Below, in pieces: positions 1 through 5,536 of a DNA stretch of 5,946 bases (within the stretch, counting starts at the first letter, position 1; every line of letters starts with the position of its first letter). A program made the translations under genes and the position numbers. The DNA comes from Rhodospirillaceae bacterium (lineage in GTDB: Bacteria; Pseudomonadota; Alphaproteobacteria; UBA828). The notes below the pieces were generated by a model. The model was not told the DNA's origin and searched no databases. It was given only the letters and a program-made list of their open reading frames with translations. The DNA lies in assembly GCA_028819955.1 (NCBI GenBank), contig JAPPKP010000011.1:1-5946 (forward strand). Direction: 5' to 3'.

Positions 1-561
1 CGGGTCGCGGTGGACGGCGAGGTTGATCACCGCCGTCTGGCCGGCCGTCTTGATCGCTTCGAGTGCGAGCAGGGCCTCGCCGGCGAAGGAAATGGTCTCG
101 GCCACGATGTAGTCCACGCCCTCGTCGACGGCCCAGCCCACCTGCTCGTCGAACATGGCGCGTACCTCACGGGCGGAATCAGGATCGCCCTCGACGTAGA
201 TGTTGGAGTTACAGACATTGCCCGCGACCAGCGCGTCGCTTCCCTGCGCCGCCTCCCGCGCGAGGCGCAGCGCGGTGCGGTTCATCTCCTCGAGCGCATC
301 CTCCTTTCCGATCACCCGCAACTTCTCGCGGTGGGCGTAGTAGGTGAAGGCCAACATGACGTCGGAGCCCGCGTGCAGGAAATCGCGGTGAAGCTGGGCC
401 ACGACCTCCGGGTGCTCCAGAACCGCCTCCGGCACGTAGGCGCCGGCGGAGAGGTAGCCGCGACGCTCGATTTCGAACAGATAACCTTCGGCGCAGATCA
501 CCGGCCCTTCGGCCAGCCGCTCGAGAAGACCCGGTCCGCGGGACGCTGCGGCGTCACTCAT
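1..561 (-). CDS. Homocysteine S-methyltransferase, betaine-homocysteine methyltransferase-like (N-terminal 187 residues; runs off the window)
   Basis: Cytosolic enzyme expected to transfer a methyl group from glycine betaine or a related onium compound to homocysteine, giving methionine. The visible 187 residues form the first half of a homocysteine S-methyltransferase (TIM-barrel) domain and resemble vertebrate BHMT closely by eye: an LERL start (13-16), an AEGYLFE loop (24-30) where BHMT has GDGGFVF, RGY at 34-36, PEAVLEHPE (44-52), an AGSDVM stretch (64-69), FTYYA (72-76), LVAGNV (111-116) and IVAETI (152-157). The family's zinc-binding cysteines lie in the missing C-terminal half, so activity cannot be confirmed. 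The ATG at 561-559 is chosen because AAGGAG lies 8 nt upstream. It follows the desaturase gene by 18 nt and is probably co-transcribed with it. The methyl donor is unknown, since some betaine-cage positions appear changed. Family assignment is strong; substrate is uncertain. Confidence 0.9.
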   Translation of the reverse strand, partial: MSDAAASRGPGLLERLAEGPVICAEGYLFEIERRGYLSAGAYVPEAVLEHPEVVAQLHRDFLHAGSDVMLAFTYYAHREKLRVIGKEDALEEMNRTALRLAREAAQGSDALVAGNVCNSNIYVEGDPDSAREVRAMFDEQVGWAVDEGVDYIVAETISFAGEALLALEAIKTAGQTAVINLAVHRDP

Positions 562-569
562 GGGTAGCG

Positions 570-575
570 CTCCTT
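570..575 (-). promoter_or_regulatory. Ribosome binding site of the BHMT-like gene
   Basis: AAGGAG on the minus strand, 8 nt before the ATG at 561. It fixes the start of the methyltransferase and lies inside the 18-nt gap after the desaturase stop, which fits translation from a shared message. Confidence 0.75.
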
Positions 576-579
576 ATTG

Positions 580-1569
580 TTATTGGCTGGCCGGGCCGGG
601 GTGCAGCGGCGAATCCTTCGCCCGCCACAAGAACCGCCGCACGATATCGCCGTAGTCGGCGAACAGGAAGCCGCCATTCTCGGTGAGCACCCGCTCTCGC
701 TCGGCACGGTAGACATGGGGCAGGTCGTACCAGGCGATGCTGGGCCGCTCGTGATGGAGCGCATGAAAATTGTTGCCGAGGAAGAGTAGCCGCATCAGCG
801 GGCCGGCCTCCACGATGACCGTGCGCTGTGGCTGCTCGGCTGCGGGCCGGTGCTCGTAATAGGAGCGCAGCAGGATCAGCGCTGTGCCCGGATAGACGTA
901 GAGCATCACATAGGCCCAGAGCGGGATACCGCAGACGACGAGCACCCAGACCAGCACCAGCGTCGTCAGCACTGCATGCGTGGCCCAGATTTGGACGCAT
1001 CCCGGCTCGCCGCGGAGGAGACGCGCGCCTTCCTCCTGCCAGAAGGCGAGAATCGTGAGCGCCGGTCCCAGCAGCAGCCGGCCGGCCAAAGTATTGTGGA
1101 CCCGGAGCAGAAGCCGCCGGCCCGGCCCGAGGCGTCGCCAGCGCGCGGGCTCCACATAGAAGCTCTCGGTATCGGCCAAGGGGTCCGTGAGGTGCGGCGT
1201 GGCGTGATGGCTGAGGTGTCGGCTACGGTAGAGAGGATAGGGCAGCCAGAGCGCGACCGGCGCCATGGCGAGCGCGGCGTTCACCCAGGGCCGGCGGGTG
1301 GGGTGGCCGTGGATGATCTCGTGCTGCAGGCTGCCGTGCCAGCCGACCAGCCAGCCGCCGAGCGGCAGGATCAGCCACCAGGGCAGCGCATGGTGGTACC
1401 AGGTGAGCGCCAGCCAGCCGCCATAAACCGCCGCCGCCACGAGCCAGGTCGGCCCCTCGATGCGGCGCCAGAGGACAGGGAGGTCCGCTCGAGCGAGGGA
1501 GTTGTGGAGGTTTCGGTCCACGGCGACCCGGTAGTGGCGACGACGACGGTCCACTCTGCGGCGCGACAT
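580..1569 (-). CDS. Fatty acid desaturase-family membrane di-iron protein (DesA-like)
   Basis: Integral membrane protein of the desaturase/hydroxylase superfamily, which uses a histidine-bound di-iron centre, O2 and electrons from a separate donor to desaturate or hydroxylate a substrate. Counting from the ATG at 1569 (329 residues), the three histidine boxes are HEIIHGH (83-89), HLSHH (118-122) and HALHH after GNNF (269-273), giving the expected eight or more ligands. Hydrophobic segments lie near 40-57, 62-78, 95-110 and 195-235. No electron-donor domain is fused. The N terminus is unusually arginine-rich, and neither the ATG nor an in-frame TTG at 1581 has a clear ribosome site, so the start is uncertain; the conserved part begins near residue 36. 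It is the first gene of a two-gene operon with the BHMT-like enzyme and is divergent from the XRE regulator. This pairing suggests a small-molecule oxygenase as an alternative to a lipid desaturase; that is inference. Confidence 0.88.
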   Translation of the reverse strand: MSRRRVDRRRRHYRVAVDRNLHNSLARADLPVLWRRIEGPTWLVAAAVYGGWLALTWYHHALPWWLILPLGGWLVGWHGSLQHEIIHGHPTRRPWVNAALAMAPVALWLPYPLYRSRHLSHHATPHLTDPLADTESFYVEPARWRRLGPGRRLLLRVHNTLAGRLLLGPALTILAFWQEEGARLLRGEPGCVQIWATHAVLTTLVLVWVLVVCGIPLWAYVMLYVYPGTALILLRSYYEHRPAAEQPQRTVIVEAGPLMRLLFLGNNFHALHHERPSIAWYDLPHVYRAERERVLTENGGFLFADYGDIVRRFLWRAKDSPLHPGPASQ

Positions 1570-1683
1570 TCGTTGAAACAATGTGGGAATTCGCTCGATT
1601 CATCACATAACGCGGTAATTTGCGAATGATCGTGATAGACTCCACCAGCTGATGATTTTTCGCCCACCTGCGAGAGTTGGCGC
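1570..1683. promoter_or_regulatory. Divergent intergenic region between the desaturase operon and the XRE regulator
   Basis: This 114-bp gap must hold the promoters of both the leftward desaturase-methyltransferase operon and the rightward regulator. It is more AT-rich than the flanking genes. Visible elements are an imperfect 10-bp palindrome with a CGCG centre at 1608-1617, and an ATCAC (1602-1606) and GTGAT (1632-1636) pair that are inverted copies 25 nt apart. TTGAAA at 1573-1578 resembles a -35 box on the plus strand, but no good -10 box follows it. I cannot assign a promoter firmly on either strand. The regulator probably binds here, because XRE regulators commonly control the divergent operon and themselves. 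Confidence 0.5.
1672..1676 (+). promoter_or_regulatory. Weak ribosome binding site of the XRE regulator
   Basis: GAGAG lies 7 nt before the ATG at 1684. The match to the anti-Shine-Dalgarno sequence is partial, but the spacing is good and supports this start. Confidence 0.5.
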
Positions 1684-2538
1684 ATGGACAGGCGTGACAC
1701 GGCGCAACGCTTTCGCGAGCGATTGCACGAGGCCATGGAGAAGGGACAGGTCAACCGGTCCGCCCTCGCTGCGCGCATCGGCATCGACCGCTCCACGCTC
1801 TCGCAGCTTCTATCGACCGACGCGGATCGGTTGCCGCGCGCCGACACTGCCGCTTCGATCGCGTCGGCGCTCCACGTAAGCCTCGACTGGCTGCTCGGTC
1901 TCAGTCAGCAGGAGAAGCTCGGTGCCGACATTCTGGAGGAATCGGTGGAGGTGAAGCTGCGAGCGGACGAGCCGGCGGATGAAAGTCTCGCCGCCTGGTA
2001 CGCTGAGGCGGCCGGCTACAAGATCCGCCACGTACCGACCACGCTTCCGGACCTGCTGAAGACCGAGGCGGTGCTGGACTACGAGTACCGCGACTTCGCC
2101 GCGCGGTCGCCCGACCGGGCGATCGCCATTTCCCACGGCCGCCTCGCCTACGTCCGGCTGCCGGAGACGGACATCGAGATCTGCCAGTCGCGTCAGTCGA
2201 TGGATTCTTTTGCTCGTGCCGAGGGTATCTGGCGCGACCTTTCGCTATCCGCCAGGCGCGAGCAGCTCGATCACATGATCGGGTTGATCGACGAGCTCTA
2301 CCCCACGCTTCGCGTGTTCTTCTTCGACGGCCTCACCCATTTTTCCGTGCCTTACACGGTGTTCGGTCCGCAGCGGGCGGTGGTTTACGTTGGCCAGATG
2401 TTCTTCGCCTTCAACACGATCGCGCACATTCGCGTGCTCTCGCGCCACTTCGACGCCCTGGTGCGGGCCTCGACCGTGCCGGCTCATGTGGCCGGGGACT
2501 TCCTGCGCGAGCTGCGGCACGAGCTGAACGGGAGCTAA
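1684..2538 (+). CDS. XRE-family helix-turn-helix regulator with a large C-terminal domain of unknown function
   Basis: DNA-binding transcriptional regulator of 284 residues. Residues about 8-73 form an XRE/Cro-CI helix-turn-helix: SALAARIGIDRSTLSQLL (26-43) holds the two central helices, and SLDWLLGLS (66-74) is the typical end of the domain. Residues about 100-280 form one further domain rich in aromatic residues, with stretches AISHGRLAYVRLP (148-160), EICQSRQS (165-172), AEGIWRDL (179-186), LIDELYPTLRVFFFDG (201-216), PYTVFGPQRAVVYVGQ (223-238) and HFDALVR (255-261). I do not recognise a named fold; it may sense a ligand or mediate dimerisation. It has no membrane segment. The gene is divergent from the desaturase operon (probable target) and convergent with the flavin oxidoreductase, its TAA overlapping that gene's stop by 4 bp. 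The regulatory role is well supported; the effector and targets are inferred. Confidence 0.88.
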   Translation: MDRRDTAQRFRERLHEAMEKGQVNRSALAARIGIDRSTLSQLLSTDADRLPRADTAASIASALHVSLDWLLGLSQQEKLGADILEESVEVKLRADEPADESLAAWYAEAAGYKIRHVPTTLPDLLKTEAVLDYEYRDFAARSPDRAIAISHGRLAYVRLPETDIEICQSRQSMDSFARAEGIWRDLSLSARREQLDHMIGLIDELYPTLRVFFFDGLTHFSVPYTVFGPQRAVVYVGQMFFAFNTIAHIRVLSRHFDALVRASTVPAHVAGDFLRELRHELNGS

Positions 2539-3851
2539 CGCTCGCGCCGCCATCTGATCTCGTCGAGGGCGAGGCGGGCGCGCACGCCGAGATCGCAGAA
2601 GGGTTGTGGCGGCAACGGCGAAGGCCTGCCCTGGGCCTCCATGTCGGCGATGAAGGAATTATCCTGGCCCGTGGCCATGTCCGCCGCCAGCACGCCGGAA
2701 ATTGTGCCCTTGGTCACGCCGACCGCGTTCTGGCACACGGCAGCGAAGGTGTGGGGCCCCACCCTGCCGAAGCCCGGGGCGTTGTTGCGCGAGAGGCAGA
2801 CATAGCCGCGCCAGGTGTGCTCGATCTCGACCTCCGGCAGCATGGGGAAGCGCGTCTCGAAGGCCCGCTGGTGGTCGCGGTGGACCGTCCGCATTTCGGC
2901 GTCCGAGCGTCTCAGCCTCGGCGCGTAATAGAAACGCTGGCGGATCAGGATGCGCCGGTCTGTGGTGTAGCGCATGGTGACGCTGACGTGGGAGTTGGCC
3001 GGGGTGAGCCCCCAATCCTCCACGCCGCCGAGCGTCTGGTGCTCGGCCTCGGTCAGCGCCCGGGTCAGGCTGCCGTGGGCGGCGAAGGTCAGCAACTTGC
3101 CCTTGAAGACCGAGAATTGCGGCGCATAGCCGTTGACCGCGAGCACCATGGCCTGGGCGTCGACGCTGCCGCCGGGGGTGGTTGCGCGAACGCCGTTCCG
3201 CTCCTCGACCTGCATCACCGGCGTGTGCTCGTGCAGCGTCACGTTCGCGGGCAGCGTGTCGGCGAGGCCCTTGGTGAGGCCCGCCGGGTTCATGAGCCGC
3301 CCGCCCGGCGTATAGAGCGCCGACGTGTGATAGGAGGTGCCGAGCTCCCGCCTGAGTTCGGCGGCCTCGACCCAGCGATAGGGCTCGCCCAGGGAATCGA
3401 GCGTGCGCGCGAAAGGCTCCAGGATCTTTTCGCGCCCGAGCTCCGAACGGGCGGCGTGATACTTGCCGCGATGGGTGTAGGCGCACTCGATCCCGTTCTG
3501 TGCCACGCACGCATCCAGATAGTTGATCGCCGCGCGGCTGAGGCGGATGTAGCCGTGCGCGCCCGAAAGCTCCTCGAACTCACCGCCGACATTGTGCGGC
3601 AAGTCGATGGCGAAGCCCGAGTTGCGACCGGAGGCGCCTTCGCCCACCTCGTGGGCGTCGAGCAGGACGATGTGATCGTCGGGCCGGTTTTCGGCGAGCC
3701 GGCGCGCCGCAGCCAGGCCGGCGAAGCCCGCGCCCACCACCAGCCAGTCGGCGCGCACGTCGCCCTTGAGCGCGGGCGTGGGCTCGCGCGGGGGCAGGAT
3801 TCGGCTCCAGCCGTTGGTCGCGTCCTCCTTGGGTAGAATCTTGACCGCCAT
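2535..3851 (-). CDS. FAD-dependent oxidoreductase of the DAO family (OrdL/PuuB-like)
   Basis: Cytosolic flavoprotein of 438 residues, the usual length for this family, which oxidises amino acids or secondary amines to imines and often releases H2O2. The N terminus carries NGWSRILPPREP (13-24), similar to gamma-glutamylputrescine and related amine oxidases. The Rossmann dinucleotide-binding motif GAGFAG is at 40-45, the second strand ends at LLD (63-65), and the FAD-contact stretch EGASGRNSGF is at 71-80. The C-terminal flavin-contact region is TWRGYVCLSRNNAPGFGRV (346-364) followed by NAVGVTKGTISG (375-386). The ATG at 3851 has GGAGG 7 nt upstream. There is no signal peptide. The gene lies between tupA and the regulator and probably has its own promoter. 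Candidate substrates include N-methylated glycines (given the BHMT-like neighbour) and glutamylated polyamines; the sequence alone does not decide. Family assignment is secure, substrate is not. Confidence 0.9.
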   Translation of the reverse strand: MAVKILPKEDATNGWSRILPPREPTPALKGDVRADWLVVGAGFAGLAAARRLAENRPDDHIVLLDAHEVGEGASGRNSGFAIDLPHNVGGEFEELSGAHGYIRLSRAAINYLDACVAQNGIECAYTHRGKYHAARSELGREKILEPFARTLDSLGEPYRWVEAAELRRELGTSYHTSALYTPGGRLMNPAGLTKGLADTLPANVTLHEHTPVMQVEERNGVRATTPGGSVDAQAMVLAVNGYAPQFSVFKGKLLTFAAHGSLTRALTEAEHQTLGGVEDWGLTPANSHVSVTMRYTTDRRILIRQRFYYAPRLRRSDAEMRTVHRDHQRAFETRFPMLPEVEIEHTWRGYVCLSRNNAPGFGRVGPHTFAAVCQNAVGVTKGTISGVLAADMATGQDNSFIADMEAQGRPSPLPPQPFCDLGVRARLALDEIRWRRER

Positions 3852-3858
3852 GAACTGG

Positions 3859-3863
3859 CCTCC
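3859..3863 (-). promoter_or_regulatory. Ribosome binding site of the FAD oxidoreductase
   Basis: GGAGG on the minus strand, 7 nt before the ATG at 3851. It is the strongest ribosome site in the window and fixes the start of the oxidoreductase. Confidence 0.8.
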
Positions 3864-3870
3864 GCGCGGA

Positions 3871-3910
3871 TGGCCGGAAGTACCCGGACTATGCCGGACT
3901 TATCCGGACC
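3871..3910. repeat. Four 10-bp-phased direct repeats (core TCCGG / CCGGA), candidate operator array
   Basis: Four consecutive 10-bp units each carry CCGGA on the plus strand, at 3874-3878, 3884-3888, 3894-3898 and 3904-3908, exactly 10 bp apart. Read on the minus strand the core is TCCGG, usually preceded by AG. The three units nearest tupA share seven of ten positions or more, and the unit nearest the oxidoreductase is weaker. Ten base pairs is about one helical turn, so the cores face the same side of the DNA, as expected for cooperative binding of a regulator. The array lies upstream of the oxidoreductase ribosome site and overlaps its candidate promoter. The repeat is directly visible; its role as an operator is inferred. 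Confidence 0.7.
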
Positions 3911-3926
3911 GACCGCGCCTTGTCTA
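3899..3926 (-). promoter_or_regulatory. Candidate sigma-70-type promoter for the FAD oxidoreductase
   Basis: On the minus strand TAGACA (3926-3921, five of six matches to TTGACA) is followed after 16 nt by GATAAG (3904-3899, four of six matches to TATAAT). The -35 box includes the tupA stop codon. Transcription would start near 3892, about 40 nt before the oxidoreductase ATG, within the phased repeat array. The -10 match is moderate, and read-through from tupA is an alternative. Confidence 0.4.
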
Positions 3927-4763
3927 GCGCGCGTTGGGAATGAAGAGGCGCTCGCCGTCGATGGCGAAGCCGTCGATCGCGGCCTGGCCGGCGGGCGAGA
4001 GCAGCCACTCGGCGAAACGCCGGGCAAGCGCGGCCTTGACGTGCGGGTGCCGCTCCGGATTCACCAGGGTGACGCCGTACTGGTTGCGGAGCCGGGCATC
4101 GCCCTCCGCCACGACCCGGAGGTCCAGCCTGCCCCGCATGGAGAGCCAGGTGCCGCGATCGGCGAGCGTGTAGGCCTCCATCATCGTCGCCGTGTTGAGC
4201 GTCGCCCCCATGCCCTGGCCCGCCTCGCGGTACCAGGTGCCCGATGCGCCTGTGGGGTCCACGCCGGCAGCAGCCCAGAGTGTCTGCTCGCGCCGGTGGG
4301 TGCCGCTGTCGTCGCCTCGGCTCACGAAGGGCGCCTTCGCCCGCGCGATGCTGGCAAGCGCCGCCGCCGCATCGCCGGTGCCGGCGATCCCGGCCGGGTC
4401 GCTCGCCGGCCCGACCACGACGAAGTCGTTGTACATCAGGTCGAAGCGCGCGCTGCCATAGCCTTCGGCAACGAAGGCCTCTTCCGACGGCTGGTCGTGC
4501 ACCAGCAGCAGGTCCGCATCGCCGTTCCGCGCGAGTCGGAGCGCCTGGCCGGTGCCGACCGCGACGACGCGCACCTCGATCCCGGTCTCCGCCTCGAACA
4601 GCGGCAGCAGGTGGTCGAAGAGCCCGGCGTTCTGGGTCGACGTGGTCGAGGCGACGGTGATGAAGTCGCCGGCCCGCGCGCCCGGCACCGCGAACAAGAG
4701 CGCGAGTGCCAGCGTCAAGAGCAGGCGGAAGACGCGGCCTCGAGAGCGGCCGAGTGGTCGCAT
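3924..4763 (-). CDS. tupA: Tungstate-type ABC transporter periplasmic binding protein
   Basis: Periplasmic binding protein of 279 residues that captures tungstate (possibly molybdate or vanadate) and delivers it to the TupBC importer. A Sec signal peptide is clear: an arginine-rich n-region (1-13), a leucine/alanine core (14-25) and a likely cleavage after GARA near residue 31. The mature protein starts with the family motif ASTTSTQNAGL (38-48), followed by AVGTGQAL (68-75) and the oxyanion-binding motif SRGDDSGTH (148-156). These TTST and SRGDxSGTH motifs are typical of TupA and distinguish it from ModA. The ATG at 4763 is chosen because it starts the signal peptide and has AGAGAG 8 nt upstream. 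It is the last gene of the tup operon, 17 nt after tupC. The same reading frame stays open through tupC, but that extension is not coding. Metal specificity cannot be fixed by sequence alone. Confidence 0.88.
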   Translation of the reverse strand: MRPLGRSRGRVFRLLLTLALALLFAVPGARAGDFITVASTTSTQNAGLFDHLLPLFEAETGIEVRVVAVGTGQALRLARNGDADLLLVHDQPSEEAFVAEGYGSARFDLMYNDFVVVGPASDPAGIAGTGDAAAALASIARAKAPFVSRGDDSGTHRREQTLWAAAGVDPTGASGTWYREAGQGMGATLNTATMMEAYTLADRGTWLSMRGRLDLRVVAEGDARLRNQYGVTLVNPERHPHVKAALARRFAEWLLSPAGQAAIDGFAIDGERLFIPNAR

Positions 4764-4780
4764 GTATAGCGCTCTCTGAC

Positions 4781-5536
4781 TCAGGCCCTGGGCGGGGTGA
4801 GCTCGCGGCGCTCCCACCAGAGCAGCTCGCCGCGCAGGAAGGCGCTCGCGAGCTCGTTCTGCGGCCCCGCAAAGAAGGTTTCGGCCGCGTCGTGCTCCAA
4901 CAGGCGGCCCCGGTGCAGGAACATCACCTCGTCCGCGAGCCGCCTCGCCTGGCCGAGATCGTGGGTGGTCATGACGATCTTGGTGCCCTCCTGGGCCATC
5001 GCCTCGATCGCGCCCTCTATCACGTGGGTCGCAGCCGGGTCGAGATTGGCGGTCGGCTCGTCGAGGAAGAGCACTTGGGGGTGCAGCGCCCAGGAGCGCG
5101 CGAGAGCCAGCCGCTGCTGCTCGCCGAAGGAGAGCACGCGCGCCGGCACCCGTGCGAAGGCGCCGAGCCCGGTGCGCTCCAGCGCGTCGGCGATCAACCG
5201 CTGGCGCTCGGGCCGGGGGATGCGGCGCAGGCTGAGCGCAAAGTCGATGTTGGCGGCGACCGAGCGGCGCAGCATCACCGGGCGCTGCATCACCATCGCC
5301 TGGAAGCGCAGCGGGTCGCGCCCGGCGGCGCCATGCCACGTTACCTCGCCTTCGCTCGGCTCGATCAGTCCGTGGCAGAGCCGCAGCAGGAGGCTCTTTC
5401 CGGCGCCGTTCGGGCCCATGATGACGGTCTTCGGCCCCTCGGCGACGCGGGCCGAGATGGACTTCAGAAGCCGTTGGCGGTCGCGCTCGAAGCTCACGCC
5501 CCGAAGCTCCAGCGGCAGGATCGAGGCCACGGTCAT
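4781..5536 (-). CDS. tupC: Tungstate-type ABC transporter ATP-binding protein
   Basis: Cytoplasmic ATPase of 251 residues that powers tungstate uptake through TupB. Ordered motifs: Walker A GPNGAGKS (41-48), Q-loop glutamine 84 in MVMQRP, signature LSFGE (135-139), Walker B VLFLDE (155-160) with catalytic glutamate 160, D-loop ANLD (163-166) and H-loop histidine 192 in TTHD. The signature is unusual, with phenylalanine in place of the first glycine of LSGGQ and glutamate for the glutamine. The ATG at 5536 overlaps the tupB TGA (ATGA), which suggests translational coupling; the longer open frame upstream overlaps tupB and lacks family similarity. There is no C-terminal regulatory (TOBE-like) extension of the kind found in ModC, in keeping with Tup systems. 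The substrate is inferred from the neighbouring TupA. Confidence 0.88.
   Translation of the reverse strand: MTVASILPLELRGVSFERDRQRLLKSISARVAEGPKTVIMGPNGAGKSLLLRLCHGLIEPSEGEVTWHGAAGRDPLRFQAMVMQRPVMLRRSVAANIDFALSLRRIPRPERQRLIADALERTGLGAFARVPARVLSFGEQQRLALARSWALHPQVLFLDEPTANLDPAATHVIEGAIEAMAQEGTKIVMTTHDLGQARRLADEVMFLHRGRLLEHDAAETFFAGPQNELASAFLRGELLWWERRELTPPRA

Noticed and set aside
850..1629. A 259-codon open frame antisense to the desaturase
   Set aside because: The translation is of low complexity and opposes a gene with all three histidine boxes, so it is a shadow of codon bias.
1602..1636. ATCAC-N25-GTGAT inverted repeat as an operator for the XRE regulator
   Set aside because: Arms of only 5 bp with wide spacing are likely by chance. 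It is recorded in the intergenic region entry and not called as a site.
2543..2582. GC-rich inverted repeat just after the regulator stop, as a terminator
   Set aside because: The arms are imperfect, the loop is about 21 nt, no T-run follows, and the sequence codes for the end of the oxidoreductase.
2604..3836. A 410-codon open frame on the plus strand, antisense to nearly all of the FAD oxidoreductase
   Set aside because: Its protein has no recognisable motif, while the minus strand encodes an intact flavoprotein with a strong ribosome site. Long antisense frames are common in GC-rich coding DNA.
3894..3907. Hairpin CCGGA/TCCGG with a 4-nt loop downstream of tupA, as a terminator
   Set aside because: The stem is only 5 bp with no T-run; it is a by-product of the phased repeat and its palindromic core.
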